Source of the DNA: an uncultured bacterium
GTDB lineage: Bacteria; Sysuimicrobiota; Sysuimicrobiia; Sysuimicrobiales; Sysuimicrobiaceae
Direction: 5' to 3'
Length of the DNA: 64,000 bases
NCBI GenBank assembly: GCA_938028835.1
Contig: CALIMJ010000010.1
Span: forward strand, 1 to 64,000
In this document: positions 7,622 through 15,786 of the stretch, piece by piece
How the letters are laid out: each line of letters starts with the position of its first letter
Position numbering within the stretch: position 1 is the first letter of the stretch
The notes under the pieces: model-generated
The model's input: the letters and a program-made list of their open reading frames with translations, nothing else
Told to the model about the DNA's origin: nothing
Database searches by the model: none
Made by a program: the position numbers and the translations under genes

Positions 7622-9085
7622 TCAGTACGCGCGGGCGAAGTACACCAGAGCGGTGGCCGGTCTCCCGCACACCAGGCAGCTCCCCTCCGCCGCCTCCTCC
7701 GGGATCACGCGGGGCGAGCCTCCGGTTTCCTCCCGCAGCCGGTCCTCGCAGGAACCCTGTCCGCACCACAACACCCCCACGAAGCCCCGGCGCTGGCGGA
7801 TGAGCTCGACCGCCTCTGTGTACTCCGCGGCGCGCACCGTGTGGTCCGCGAGGTACGTTCGGGCGCGCTCCAGCATGCGGGACTGGATGGCCTCCAGCTC
7901 TGCACCCACCCGCTCCACCACAGCGTCCAGCGGGATCGCCTGACGGGCCCCTTCTGCGTCGCGACTCACCAGCACCGCCTGGCCCTGTTGCAGGTCCCGG
8001 GGTCCCAGCTCCACCCGAAGGGGTACCCCCCGCATCTCCCAGTCGTTGAACTTCCACCCGGGCGTGTACTCCTCCCGGTCGTCCAGCTTGACCCGGAACC
8101 GCTCCGCGAGCTGCGCCGTGATCTGACGAGCCCGCTCCAGCACCGCGGGCTCCCGTTCCCCTCGCACCGGCACCACCACCACCTGGATCGGCGCCACCCG
8201 GGGCGGCAGAAACAGACCCCGGTCGTCCCCATGGGCCATCACCAGGGCACCCACTAACCGCGTGGTGACTGCCCAGGAGGTGGTCCACACGTACTTCTCC
8301 GTGTTGTCCCGGTCGAGGAACTTGACATCGAAGGCGCGGGCGAAGTTCTGGCCGAGGAAGTGGGAGGTGCCCGCCTGGATGGCTTGCCCGTCCGGCATGA
8401 GGGCCTCCAGGGTGTAGGTCCAATCCGCGCCCGCGAACTTCTCGCTGGCCGGCTTGCGGCCCACCAGGACCGGCATCGCCAGCTGCTCCTCCAGCAGACG
8501 CCGGTAGATGTCCAGGATGAGCCGGCACTCCGCGTCCGCCTCCTCCGCAGTGCGGTGGGCGGTGTGCCCCTCGTGCCAGAAGAACTCCGTGGTCCGCAAA
8601 AACGGCCGCGTGGCCTTCTCCCACCGCACCACGCTGCACCACTGCAGGATGAGGACGGGCAGGTCGCGGTACGACCGGATCCACCGGGCGTACATGGGCA
8701 TGATGATGGCCTCCGAGGTGGGGCGCACGGCCAGGCGCTCCGCGAGCTCCTCGTCGCCCCCGTGGGTGACCCACGCCACCTGGGGTGCGAACCCCTGGAC
8801 GTGCTCCGCCTCCCGGCGCAGCAGGGACTCGGGGACGAACAGGGGAAAGGCCGCCGTCTGGTGACCGGTCCGCCGGAACTCCGCGTCCAGCCACCGCTGG
8901 ATGGCCTCCCACACGGCCCAGCCGTAGGGCCGGATGACCATGCAGCCCCGGACCGGCGAGTAGTCCACCATCTCCGCCTTCAGCAGGACCGCGGTGTACC
9001 AGTCGGACAGGCTGTCCCGCTTGCGGGGGATCTCCCGGACCCACGCCTTCGCCTCCATCTCCCCTCCGGAGCGGCTTTCCGCCAC
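7622..9085 (-). CDS. proS: Prolyl-tRNA synthetase, archaeal/eukaryal type
   Basis: A class II aminoacyl-tRNA synthetase of about 487 residues that charges tRNA-Pro with proline. It has the short archaeal/eukaryal-like (type 3) architecture without an editing insertion: VRPTSEAIIMPMYARWI (motif 2 region), LRTTEFFWHEGHTAH, GTSHFLGQNFARAFDVK and WAVTTRLVGALVMAHGDDRG (motif 3), then an anticodon-binding domain and a C-terminal zinc-binding domain with WCGQGSC and CLVCGRP. Two starts are possible, ATG 9085 and ATG 9058; the latter has GGAGGGG just upstream and is preferred by ribosome-site logic. A good promoter lies 40-65 nt upstream. The formate dehydrogenase operon follows after 36 nt and may be co-transcribed. 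Confidence 0.93.
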   Translation of the reverse strand: MAESRSGGEMEAKAWVREIPRKRDSLSDWYTAVLLKAEMVDYSPVRGCMVIRPYGWAVWEAIQRWLDAEFRRTGHQTAAFPLFVPESLLRREAEHVQGFAPQVAWVTHGGDEELAERLAVRPTSEAIIMPMYARWIRSYRDLPVLILQWCSVVRWEKATRPFLRTTEFFWHEGHTAHRTAEEADAECRLILDIYRRLLEEQLAMPVLVGRKPASEKFAGADWTYTLEALMPDGQAIQAGTSHFLGQNFARAFDVKFLDRDNTEKYVWTTSWAVTTRLVGALVMAHGDDRGLFLPPRVAPIQVVVVPVRGEREPAVLERARQITAQLAERFRVKLDDREEYTPGWKFNDWEMRGVPLRVELGPRDLQQGQAVLVSRDAEGARQAIPLDAVVERVGAELEAIQSRMLERARTYLADHTVRAAEYTEAVELIRQRRGFVGVLWCGQGSCEDRLREETGGSPRVIPEEAAEGSCLVCGRPATALVYFARAY

Positions 9086-9121
9086 CGCGTACCTGGCACA
9101 CCTGTGGTGCCGTTCGCCCGC

Positions 9122-9150
9122 ATTCTACACAACGCCCCCGGCCCGTACAA
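9122..9150 (-). promoter_or_regulatory. Predicted sigma70-type promoter of proS
   Basis: On the minus strand TTGTAC (9150-9145), a 17-nt spacer and TAGAAT (9127-9122) form a good vegetative promoter, giving a start near 9115 and a leader of 30-57 nt. No T-box-like leader fits in that length. Confidence 0.6.
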
Positions 9151-9217
9151 CGCGGCGAGCAGGGAGCCTCGGCGGGGCGCAGCGAAAAAGTCCCTCAGCA
9201 CCCACGGAGGAGGGGCC

Positions 9218-9622
9218 ATGGTCGGCTATCTGTTCCACGCGCCCGTCACCGACTTCCCCATCGCCCTGTGGATCACCGCGTTGTTGTTCGACCTCCTGTA
9301 CTGGCGGAAACCCACGGAACTGTACCGGTCCATGGGGACCTGGCTGGTCGCCCTGGGCCTGCTGGCGGCACCCGTGGCGCTGGCCACGGCCTTCTACGAC
9401 CTCGCCCGACTCCAGCGGGAGGGGGTGGGCAGCAATTTCCTGTCCCGCCACACCGTCCACAGCACGCTCGCCTACGTCACCGCTGCCCTGTACGCGGCCA
9501 ACCTGGCGGTCCGGTGGAAGGCGCCCCGCGCCCGCGGGTGGATCCTCCTCCTGTCCGCCCTCGGGGCGGCCCTCGTGGTCCTGGTGGGCTACTCCGGGAA
9601 CCAGGTGCGGCAGGTCATGTGA
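9218..9622 (+). CDS. DUF2231-type four-helix membrane protein
   Basis: A 134-residue protein with four predicted membrane helices: the pattern LFHAPVTDFPIALWITALLF, then LGLLAAPVALATAF, a helix after RHTVHSTLAYVTAAL, and LLSALGAALVVLVGYSG. Conserved histidines at the start of helices 1 and 3 (FHAP, RHTVHS) resemble heme- or metal-associated DUF2231 proteins; the function is not established. The ATG at 9218 has AGGAGGGG at the right distance. It is divergent from proS and its last 8 nt overlap the convergent thioredoxin-like gene. Confidence 0.75.
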   Translation: MVGYLFHAPVTDFPIALWITALLFDLLYWRKPTELYRSMGTWLVALGLLAAPVALATAFYDLARLQREGVGSNFLSRHTVHSTLAYVTAALYAANLAVRWKAPRARGWILLLSALGAALVVLVGYSGNQVRQVM

Positions 9623-10040
9623 CCTCCGGGCCGGGCCTTCGCAGAAGGTCGGACACCTTCCCCGGGGCAGTCCGGCCCAGCTGCCGCAGGAGCTTGCCCT
9701 CGTCCGCAAAGCCGTGGTTGAACGCCACCACCCGCCCGTCCGGCCCCACCACGACCGTGGAGGGGACCGTGAAGATCCCGAACCGGCGGGCGAGGTGCGG
9801 GTCGCGCTCCACGTCCACCACCTCCACCCGCACGTCCGAGTCTACGAGCTCCTGCAGGCGCTTCAGGGCCGGGAGCTGCTGGCTACGGCACGGCGCACAC
9901 AGCCGGTGGGTGAAGGCGATCACGGCGGGTCCTCCGGGCAGGCGCAGGTGAGCCCGGACCCGGAGATCCCGCCACCGCAGCCACGCCCCCACCGCGGCCA
10001 CCGCCGCGGCCACCAGCAGGACCACCAGCGCCCGTTCCAT
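9615..10040 (-). CDS. Membrane-anchored thioredoxin-like protein
   Basis: A 141-residue protein: an N-terminal membrane helix (residues 3-20), then a thioredoxin fold with redox motif CAPC in THRLCAPCRSQQLP, the cis-proline strand IFTVPSTVVVGPDGRVV, and a C-terminal helix. It probably acts as a thiol-disulfide exchanger at the membrane face. The ATG overlaps the stop of the DUF4395 gene by one base (TGATG). DUF4395 and thioredoxin genes often pair in sulfur or redox clusters, and here they follow rhodanese and ATP sulfurylase, so a role in sulfur-compound reduction is a reasonable guess. Confidence 0.8.
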   Translation of the reverse strand: MERALVVLLVAAAVAAVGAWLRWRDLRVRAHLRLPGGPAVIAFTHRLCAPCRSQQLPALKRLQELVDSDVRVEVVDVERDPHLARRFGIFTVPSTVVVGPDGRVVAFNHGFADEGKLLRQLGRTAPGKVSDLLRRPGPEVT

Positions 10041-10492
10041 CACGGCCCTCCGTGCGCGGCCCCCCTCCGACGGATCACCCCCAGGCGGCTGAGCTGGTAG
10101 AACACAAAGCACCCCGTGCAGAAGCCGAACCACAGGTTGACCGCGGCCAGGACCGCCACCAGCCACGCGAGGAACCAACCCGGCACCGTGTACCCACCCC
10201 ACAGGCTCAAAGCAGCCAGGAGCAGCACGCTTCCACCCATCCCCTGAGCGAAGCGGTGGGGCGCGGGGTCGTCCTCCCGCTCGTCCGGTCTCAGGACCCG
10301 GCCCTTCAGCCATCGGTGGTAGACCTGCTGGAATAGGGCGAGGCGTGGGTGCGCGGTCCCCGCCAGCAGCACCAGGGCCACCGCGGCCACCAGCCACGGG
10401 CGGTCCAGGAGGAACGCGAGCACCGTGAAGCCCACGATGCAGGCCTGGTTGGTCCGTAAAGCGTTGTGGTCCACCCGCCGCAACCCCTCCAC
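10040..10492 (-). CDS. DUF4395 family membrane protein
   Basis: About 150 residues with the DUF4395 hallmarks: an N-terminal DHNALRTNQ segment, two hydrophobic helices (VGFTVLAFLLDRPWLVAAVALVL split by loops), an amphipathic AQGMGGSVLLLAALSL helix and a final helix NLWFGFCTGCFVFYQL with the conserved CTGC pair. DUF4395 proteins are often encoded with thioredoxin or rhodanese and are thought to act in thiol/sulfur redox at the membrane. The start is unclear: GTG 10492, or GTG 10474, which has GGAGGGG nine bases upstream. It begins 4 nt after the rhodanese stop and is coupled to the thioredoxin-like gene. Confidence 0.8.
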   Translation of the reverse strand: MEGLRRVDHNALRTNQACIVGFTVLAFLLDRPWLVAAVALVLLAGTAHPRLALFQQVYHRWLKGRVLRPDEREDDPAPHRFAQGMGGSVLLLAALSLWGGYTVPGWFLAWLVAVLAAVNLWFGFCTGCFVFYQLSRLGVIRRRGAAHGGP

Positions 10493-10496
10493 CCCC

Positions 10497-11363
10497 TTAC
10501 GGTCTCGCCTCCCCCGCTGCGGTACGCTCCACGGGGACGCCTACGAGGCTGCCCCACTCGGTCCAGCTGCCGTCGTAGTTCTTCACGTTCGGGTATCCCA
10601 GTAGGAACCTCAAGGTGAACCAGGTGAGGCTGCTGCGCTCCCCGATCCGGCAGTACGCGATCCCCTCTCGGTCGGGGGTGATCCCGACCGACTCATACAG
10701 CGCCCGCAGCTCTTCCGCGGCCTTGAAGGTCCCGTCCTCGCGGACGTTCTGGGTCCAGGGGATGTTCACGGCACGCGGGACGTGTCCGGGCCGCTGCGCC
10801 CCCTCCTGCGGGTATCCGGGCGGCGCGATCAGCTCACCGTGGTACTCCTGCGGCGAGCGGACGTCCACCAGGGCGAGCTCCGGATCCTGCAACCGCTGGA
10901 GGATCTCGTCCCGGAACGCTCGCAGGGCGGGATCCGGGTCCTTCGCCCGGAAGGGGGCAGGCGGGTCCTGCGGCACCTCCGGGGTGAGGGGCCGGCCCTC
11001 CGCGACCCACTTCTGCCGGCCTCCGTTCAGGATCTTCAGGTTCTCCACCCCGTAGTACCGCAGCAGCCAGAAGGTGTAGGTGGCGAACCAGTTGCTCCGG
11101 TCGCCGTACAGGATGATGGTGTGCTCGTTGCCGATGCCCCGCGACCCCAGCAGGTCCTCCAGTTGCTCCCGGGAGACCCAGTCCCGGCGCACGGGGTCCT
11201 GCAGGTCGGTCTTCCACCGGATGTGAATCGCGCCCGGGATGTGCCCCTGCGCGTACAGCTCCGGGTCCTCGTTAGACTCCACGATGCGCAGACCCGGGTC
11301 ACCCAGGCGCTGCGCCAGCCAGTCTGTCTCCACCAGAACGTCCGGCCGTGCGTACGAAGCCAT
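10497..11363 (-). CDS. Thiosulfate sulfurtransferase (tandem rhodanese)
   Basis: A 288-residue protein with two rhodanese domains. The N-terminal one (LVETDWLAQRL to VAEGRPLTPE) lacks a catalytic cysteine. The C-terminal one carries the active loop CRIGERSS near residue 245, where cysteine takes up the sulfane sulfur from thiosulfate. Length and domain order match bacterial SseA/thiosulfate sulfurtransferases. The ATG at 11363 is preceded by CCGGAGGTGGACGG, a good ribosome site. The upstream truncated reductase frame runs 65 nt into this gene in another frame, suggesting that a deletion placed this gene beside the reductase remnant. Confidence 0.9.
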   Translation of the reverse strand: MASYARPDVLVETDWLAQRLGDPGLRIVESNEDPELYAQGHIPGAIHIRWKTDLQDPVRRDWVSREQLEDLLGSRGIGNEHTIILYGDRSNWFATYTFWLLRYYGVENLKILNGGRQKWVAEGRPLTPEVPQDPPAPFRAKDPDPALRAFRDEILQRLQDPELALVDVRSPQEYHGELIAPPGYPQEGAQRPGHVPRAVNIPWTQNVREDGTFKAAEELRALYESVGITPDREGIAYCRIGERSSLTWFTLRFLLGYPNVKNYDGSWTEWGSLVGVPVERTAAGEARP

Positions 11364-12072
11364 CCGTCCACCTCCGGGTTCCACGGTCTGTGGCCGAAAG
11401 ACCCCCGCCCACCCGCACCGCAAACCCCGGCCGTCCTTCCTTCACCACGCCCACCAGGGCCACGTCGTGGATCTCGGGGGCGTTGCACTGCGCGGGGCAC
11501 GCGCTGATGGTGTACTTGTGCTTGCGTGGCAGGTTGGAGTAGTCGCGGTGGCCGTAGAAGAACTGCGCCACGGCCTGGACCACGGGCCGCACGTCGAACA
11601 GCTCCTCCCGGTCCACCCCCGCCACGGGGCAGCTGGTGACGTTACGGACGGTATCCCCTTCCCCGCCCACGGTGGTGAGCCCCGTGGCCTGCACCGCGGA
11701 CAGGACCTCGGGGAGCTGCTCGAGCCGTACCCAGTGCAGCTGGATCCCCTGCCGGGTGGTGAGCTCCCCGTAGTTCCGGCCGTAGCGCCGGGCGATCTCG
11801 CCCACCCCCACCAGCTGCGCCGGCGTGATGCGCCCGCCGGGGACCTTGATGCGGACCATGAAGGTCCCCACCTTCGGCTTGTCGTGGGTCAGTCCCCACC
11901 AGTTCAGCCGGACGATGTCCTCCTCCGGGATGGCCTCGTAGCCGCGCGCGATCAGACTGGGCAGCTCGTGCACGATGTCCAGGGGGAATTTCTCCTGCTT
12001 GAGCCGCTCGATGGAGTTGCGCTTGAGCACGACCTCCCACGTGGGCTGGGATGCGGTCTGGACCTGCGCCAC
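11299..12072 (-). CDS. Truncated siroheme nitrite/sulfite reductase, N-terminal half only
   Basis: The first ~235 residues match the N-terminal half of ferredoxin-dependent nitrite/sulfite reductases: WWGLTHDKPKVGTFMVRIK, TTRQGIQLHWVRLEQLPEV, RNVTSCPVAG and HKYTISACPAQCNAPEIHDV. Homology stops after VRVGGGLSA. The last ~22 residues are read from rhodanese leader and coding DNA in a wrong frame. Full-length enzymes have about 560 residues, and the second half supplies the Cys ligands of the siroheme-[4Fe-4S] centre, so this product should be catalytically dead unless the other half lies elsewhere. The start ATG has a GGGAGGGGAGG ribosome site. It lies 15 nt after ATP sulfurylase. Confidence 0.75.
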   Translation of the reverse strand: MAQVQTASQPTWEVVLKRNSIERLKQEKFPLDIVHELPSLIARGYEAIPEEDIVRLNWWGLTHDKPKVGTFMVRIKVPGGRITPAQLVGVGEIARRYGRNYGELTTRQGIQLHWVRLEQLPEVLSAVQATGLTTVGGEGDTVRNVTSCPVAGVDREELFDVRPVVQAVAQFFYGHRDYSNLPRKHKYTISACPAQCNAPEIHDVALVGVVKEGRPGFAVRVGGGLSATDRGTRRWTDGFVRTAGRSGGDRLAGAAPG

Positions 12073-12087
12073 GGTTCCTCCCCTCCC

Positions 12088-13257
12088 TCAGCCCGCCTGC
12101 TCCACCAGCTCGCGGGACCCTCGGGAAAAGTGGTCCCGCAGCACCTGCGCTACCTCCGGCCGCATCACCTGCGGCGGCGGCAGCTGGCCGGACCGAAGCA
12201 GCCGCCGCACCCACGTGCCGCTCGGGTTCACCCGGACGTCCGGCGGGTGCGGGCAGCTGGGATCCGTGGCCATGGAGTCGCACCGGCGGCAGTAGAACGC
12301 CTCCCCGAAGAACACCGGCGTGATGCCGAGGCGGCTCGGGTCGAACCGATCGAAGATCCGGTGGGCGGCGTACGGCTCGTAGAACCCCCCGACCCCCGCG
12401 TGGTCGCGCCCGATGAGGATGTGGGTGCAGCCGTAGTTCTTCCGCACGAGGGCGTGGAACACCGCCTCCCGGGGGCCCGCGTACCGCATGGCGGCCGGGA
12501 ACGCGGCCAGCACCACGCGATCCCGTGGGTAGTACAGCTCCAGCAGCACCTCGTACGACCGCATCCGCACCTCCGCGGGCACGTCGTCGTCCTTCGTCTC
12601 GCCTACCAGCGGGTGAAGGAACAACCCGTCCGTGGTCTCCAGGGCACACTTGTGGAGGTACTCGTGGGCGCGGTGGATGGGGTTGCGGGTCTGGAAAGCG
12701 GTGACCGTGCGCCAGCCGGCCCGCTGGAGCAGTTCCCGGGTCTGCGCGGGGTCCAGCTCTCGATCCGCGAACCGCCCGCGGGGGCGTTCCACCAGCCACA
12801 CCGGGCCCGCTACCGTCCACGGCGATTCGCCCAGCAGACGCGCCACGCCCGGATGCGCGCGATCGGTGGTCCCGAACACCGCCTCCGCCTCCTCCTCCAG
12901 ATCCCGGCGGTACACCTCCTCCACCTCCACTAGCGCCAGCAGGCCGGGAGCGCGCACGCGCACGCGGCTCCCGCGTCCGAGCCTGCGCGCCTGGTCCTCG
13001 GGCACGGACAGGGTGATGGGAAGGGTCCACGGAAGCGCGTCGGGCAGGTGCAAGGTGTGTAGCACCGAGCGGTACGTCTCCCGGTCCATGAACCCTTCCA
13101 GCGGGCTGTAGCCTCCCGTGGCCAGCAGGGCCACGTCCGCAGCCTCCCTGGGACTGGCCTCCACCACAGGCAGCCGCGCAGCCTCCGACCGCAGGGACTC
13201 GGCCTGAGCGCCTTCCGCCACGCGCTGTACCAAACGACCCCCGTGGGGTGCGACCAC
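12088..13257 (-). CDS. sat: Sulfate adenylyltransferase (ATP sulfurylase)
   Basis: A 389-residue homo-oligomeric ATP sulfurylase that activates sulfate with ATP to adenosine phosphosulfate. Visible signatures: the QTRNPIHRAHEY motif near 205-216, LIGRDHAGVGGFYEPY near 290-305, and a C-terminal zinc motif CRRC with a downstream Cys (FYCRRCDSMATDPSCPH). It starts at GTG 13257 with GGGAGGT five bases upstream. No APS kinase or APS reductase is visible. The downstream reductase is truncated, so the complete assimilation route cannot operate from this cluster alone. It is expressed from a strong promoter about 190 nt upstream. Confidence 0.94.
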   Translation of the reverse strand: MVAPHGGRLVQRVAEGAQAESLRSEAARLPVVEASPREAADVALLATGGYSPLEGFMDRETYRSVLHTLHLPDALPWTLPITLSVPEDQARRLGRGSRVRVRAPGLLALVEVEEVYRRDLEEEAEAVFGTTDRAHPGVARLLGESPWTVAGPVWLVERPRGRFADRELDPAQTRELLQRAGWRTVTAFQTRNPIHRAHEYLHKCALETTDGLFLHPLVGETKDDDVPAEVRMRSYEVLLELYYPRDRVVLAAFPAAMRYAGPREAVFHALVRKNYGCTHILIGRDHAGVGGFYEPYAAHRIFDRFDPSRLGITPVFFGEAFYCRRCDSMATDPSCPHPPDVRVNPSGTWVRRLLRSGQLPPPQVMRPEVAQVLRDHFSRGSRELVEQAG

Positions 13258-13448
13258 GGCACACCTCCCGCGCGCGCGACACGGCGCGACGTTCGTCTTG
13301 GAACGACAGCTAGGGAAAAACCGGAAGCCGCGGAAGGAGCCCGGGCCCGGCTAGGCCAGGGCTACCCCCCGCCCAGGACAGATGCACTGCCGGGGGCGAG
13401 AGAACGGAACCCGACGCGTGAGTCGACGCTGCATGGCTACGGTTCCTT
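13258..13448 (-). other. Long G+C-rich leader of sat, function unknown
   Basis: From the predicted start near 13449 to the sat GTG there are about 190 untranslated bases containing several inverted repeats and pyrimidine-rich stretches. I checked by eye for SAM-I, cobalamin and T-box hallmarks and found none. It may be a regulatory leader or merely a long 5' UTR. Confidence 0.35.
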
Positions 13449-13455
13449 GGCGCAT

Positions 13456-13484
13456 ACTCTAGCGAGCGCCCGGTCAGCCGTCAA
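13456..13484 (-). promoter_or_regulatory. Predicted sigma70-type promoter of the sat sulfur operon
   Basis: On the minus strand TTGACG (13484-13479), a 17-nt spacer and TAGAGT (13461-13456) form a near-consensus promoter. It lies just past the end of a transposase remnant (13498-13725), so an old insertion may have brought or reshaped this promoter. Confidence 0.65.
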
Positions 13485-13497
13485 GAGGGTGGCGGCT

Positions 13498-13725
13498 CTA
13501 CGTCAATAAGTGTGGCGGGCGGAGCAGGAGAGCCAAGGGAACGAGAGCCAGGAGCATCTTTCGCACATCCATGTCTCGGTTGCGGAACCCGTAGCTGAGG
13601 CGCTTGAGGGGCTTGATCTCTGCCACTCCCTGCTTCACCCAACCGCACTTTTCCGCGTACCGGCGACGGAGCGACCCGAGGCGCGGATTTGGTTTTGGAT
13701 CCGGCGACGGTCTTGCCCAAGGCAG
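13498..13725 (-). mobile_element. Transposase remnant (C-terminal fragment, ISL3-like)
   Basis: On the minus strand, one frame ending at the stop 13498-13500 reads LRRRYAEKCGWVKQ, then KPLKRLSYGFRNRDMDVRKM and LLLALV-like hydrophobic residues. A basic helix followed by a YGFRN-type motif is the usual C-terminus of ISL3-type DDE transposases. Upstream the frame is closed by stops, and the flanking piece VQWLRAALGK appears in another frame, so the gene is degraded. No terminal inverted repeats could be defined. Together with the sat leader this explains the 500-bp gap between sat and plsC. Confidence 0.45.
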
Positions 13726-13761
13726 CCCTCAGCCACTGGACGGTAAGCTTCGGTGCCGCCC

Positions 13762-14469
13762 TCAGGGCGGGCCCGCGGCGTAAAGTTCCAGCAGGGCGTG
13801 GCGGATCCGGGTCAGAAGGGCGTCTTCGCTCTCCGCGCGTGGCGGTACCGGCGTTCCGAACCGCACCGAGACCCTGCGGGGCCGTGGCACCACGCTGCCC
13901 AGGGGCAGAGCGCGGTCGGTACCGTAGACCCACGCGGGGACCACGGGCGCGCCTGCGCGCAGGCTCAGCGCGGCTACCCCGCGGCGCAGCGGCGCCAGGG
14001 GTTGGTCGGTGCGGTTGACGCCGCCCTCCGGGAACAGGGCCAGCAGGCCCCCGGCCTCGAGGACCTGCAGCGCTGCACGGAAGCCCGCTCCCGTGTATGC
14101 CACGGGAACCAGCTCCGTGCGCCGGACGGGGATAAAGCCGTACCAGCGCACCAACGGCGCGATGGCCCGGATGAGGGGATCCCAGGGGACGAACCCCGGG
14201 GTCAATCGGCGGCCCAGCAGCTCCTCCGCGCCCAGGAACACCGCGCGCCGCGGCAGCGCCGCGGCCAGCACCACAGGGTCCAGCCACGACCGGTGGTTGG
14301 CAGCCACGATGGCTGGCCCCAGCTGGGGGCAGAATTCCTGACCGGCGCTGCGGAAGCCGAACAGAAACCACAGGGCGGCGCGCACCAGCGCGCGGACGGT
14401 CCGGTAGTCCCAGGTGTCACCCGGAAGCTGCGGCGCGCTCGGGGGTCGCAGGCCCAGGCGCGTCTCCAC
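13762..14469 (-). CDS. plsC: 1-acyl-sn-glycerol-3-phosphate acyltransferase (PlsC family)
   Basis: A 235-residue membrane-associated acyltransferase. It has the catalytic NHRSWLDP box (H-x4-D, about residues 58-65) after a hydrophobic helix (VRAALWFLFGF), and the FPEGG acceptor-binding motif near 148-152, followed by a VVPAWVYG strand. It acylates lysophosphatidic acid in phospholipid synthesis; related acyltransferases with other acceptors share these motifs, so the exact substrate is inferred. It is the last gene of the ddl-dapF-HAD-apgM-plsC run, 33 nt after apgM. Confidence 0.88.
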   Translation of the reverse strand: METRLGLRPPSAPQLPGDTWDYRTVRALVRAALWFLFGFRSAGQEFCPQLGPAIVAANHRSWLDPVVLAAALPRRAVFLGAEELLGRRLTPGFVPWDPLIRAIAPLVRWYGFIPVRRTELVPVAYTGAGFRAALQVLEAGGLLALFPEGGVNRTDQPLAPLRRGVAALSLRAGAPVVPAWVYGTDRALPLGSVVPRPRRVSVRFGTPVPPRAESEDALLTRIRHALLELYAAGPP

Positions 14470-14502
14470 GAAAAGCGCACCCGTGGCGCCGACGGACGCC
14501 GT

Positions 14503-15777
14503 CTAGGTGCCCCCTGCGAGCCGGAACAACAGCGGGAGCACCTCCACGCCACGCAACCGACCCAGCCCTCCCCTGGCGGCCGAGGCCTCCCCGAAGGGCC
14601 CCGCGCCGTCCGGCTCCACACCCGCGCCCCAAACCAACAGGGGCACCGGGTCGTCCGCGTGGGCACCCAGCTCGCACACGGTGGCGTGGTCCGCGGTGAC
14701 CGCCACCAGTACATCCCCGCGGCCAGCAAGCCCTTCCCGCAGGGGCCCGAAGAAGTGCGCGTCGATCCCCTCCACCACCGCGCGCTTGGCCTCCCCGTCG
14801 CCGTCGTGACCCGGTTCGTCGGGCCCCTTCAAGTGCACGTACAGGCCGTCCCACCGCTCCAGCTGCCGCAGCGCCTCCTCGGCCCACGCGGTGTACACCC
14901 TCGTGTCCCGGCCGCTCGCCGGCACCTCCACCACACCCATGCCTAGTAGCCGCGCGATCCCCCTCTCCACGGGCATCTCCACGAAGCACGCGAAGCGGGC
15001 GCCGAACCGTTCCACGAAGGGAGGGACCTGCGGGACGTGGTCGCTGGCATCCCGGAGCAGCACCAGGTTCGCGGGCGGCTCGCCCCGGGCCCTGCGCTGC
15101 AGGTTCACCGGGTGCTCCTCCAGCACCCGTCGGCTGCGCTCGGTGAACGCGTTCACCAGCTCTGCGGCCCGCGCGGCCCCGGGGCCGCCGTCCAGGGGCA
15201 CGCAGGTCTCCACCTCGTCTCGGACCACCGTCCTGGCCACACCCAGCGCCCCCACGCGACCGTAGGCGGGGTCGGTGTTGGAGACCTGCGCGGACAGCTG
15301 CACCCGGGGGTCGTAGAGCACCAGCACGCAACGGTGCCCCACGCTGGCCTCGAAGCGGAAGGTGGCTCCCGGAAGCTGCACCCGCTCCTGCACGGCCCGC
15401 GCCAGCTCCCGGGCCTCCTCGCTGCGCAGGCTGCGGCCCACCCGTCGGTCCAGGATGCGCCGTCCCTCTCCCGCGGTGGCGAAGTTCCCGCGGAGCGCAA
15501 GGTTCCCGTCCCGGAAGGGGAGGTCCATACCCAGAGCCTCCAGAAGGCCACGCCCCGCATGGTATCGGAACGGGTCGTAGCCCAGGATCGCGGTGACCGC
15601 CACGTCGGACTCCGGAGCGATCCCCTCACCCACCGTCACCACAAGCCCCTGCTGCCCGGCCGCCGCGAGGGCGTCCAGGTGCGGCGTGCGGGCGGCCTCC
15701 AGGGGGGTGCGCCCGCCGAGGGCCGCCAGGGGCCGATCCCCCAGTCCGTCCAGGATCACGTACAGGACCTTCCGCAT
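14503..15777 (-). CDS. apgM: 2,3-bisphosphoglycerate-independent phosphoglycerate mutase, archaeal type
   Basis: A 424-residue alkaline-phosphatase-superfamily enzyme interconverting 3- and 2-phosphoglycerate in glycolysis. The N-terminus LYVILDGLGDRP carries the first metal aspartate. ESDVAVTAILGYDP near 56-70 contains the serine that is phosphorylated during the reaction, and the C-terminal metal motifs KGPDEPGHDGD and VTADHATVCELGAH are intact. Length and the GYDPFRYHAGRG pattern match the archaeal ApgM group rather than bacterial GpmI (about 510 residues). It follows the HAD gene by 9 nt in the same operon. Confidence 0.92.
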   Translation of the reverse strand: MRKVLYVILDGLGDRPLAALGGRTPLEAARTPHLDALAAAGQQGLVVTVGEGIAPESDVAVTAILGYDPFRYHAGRGLLEALGMDLPFRDGNLALRGNFATAGEGRRILDRRVGRSLRSEEARELARAVQERVQLPGATFRFEASVGHRCVLVLYDPRVQLSAQVSNTDPAYGRVGALGVARTVVRDEVETCVPLDGGPGAARAAELVNAFTERSRRVLEEHPVNLQRRARGEPPANLVLLRDASDHVPQVPPFVERFGARFACFVEMPVERGIARLLGMGVVEVPASGRDTRVYTAWAEEALRQLERWDGLYVHLKGPDEPGHDGDGEAKRAVVEGIDAHFFGPLREGLAGRGDVLVAVTADHATVCELGAHADDPVPLLVWGAGVEPDGAGPFGEASAARGGLGRLRGVEVLPLLFRLAGGT

Positions 15778-15786
15778 ACGGCACCC

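Noticed and set aside
9086-9120. T-box leader for proS
   Set aside because: The leader from the predicted promoter is only 30-57 nt and lacks the conserved T-box bulge.
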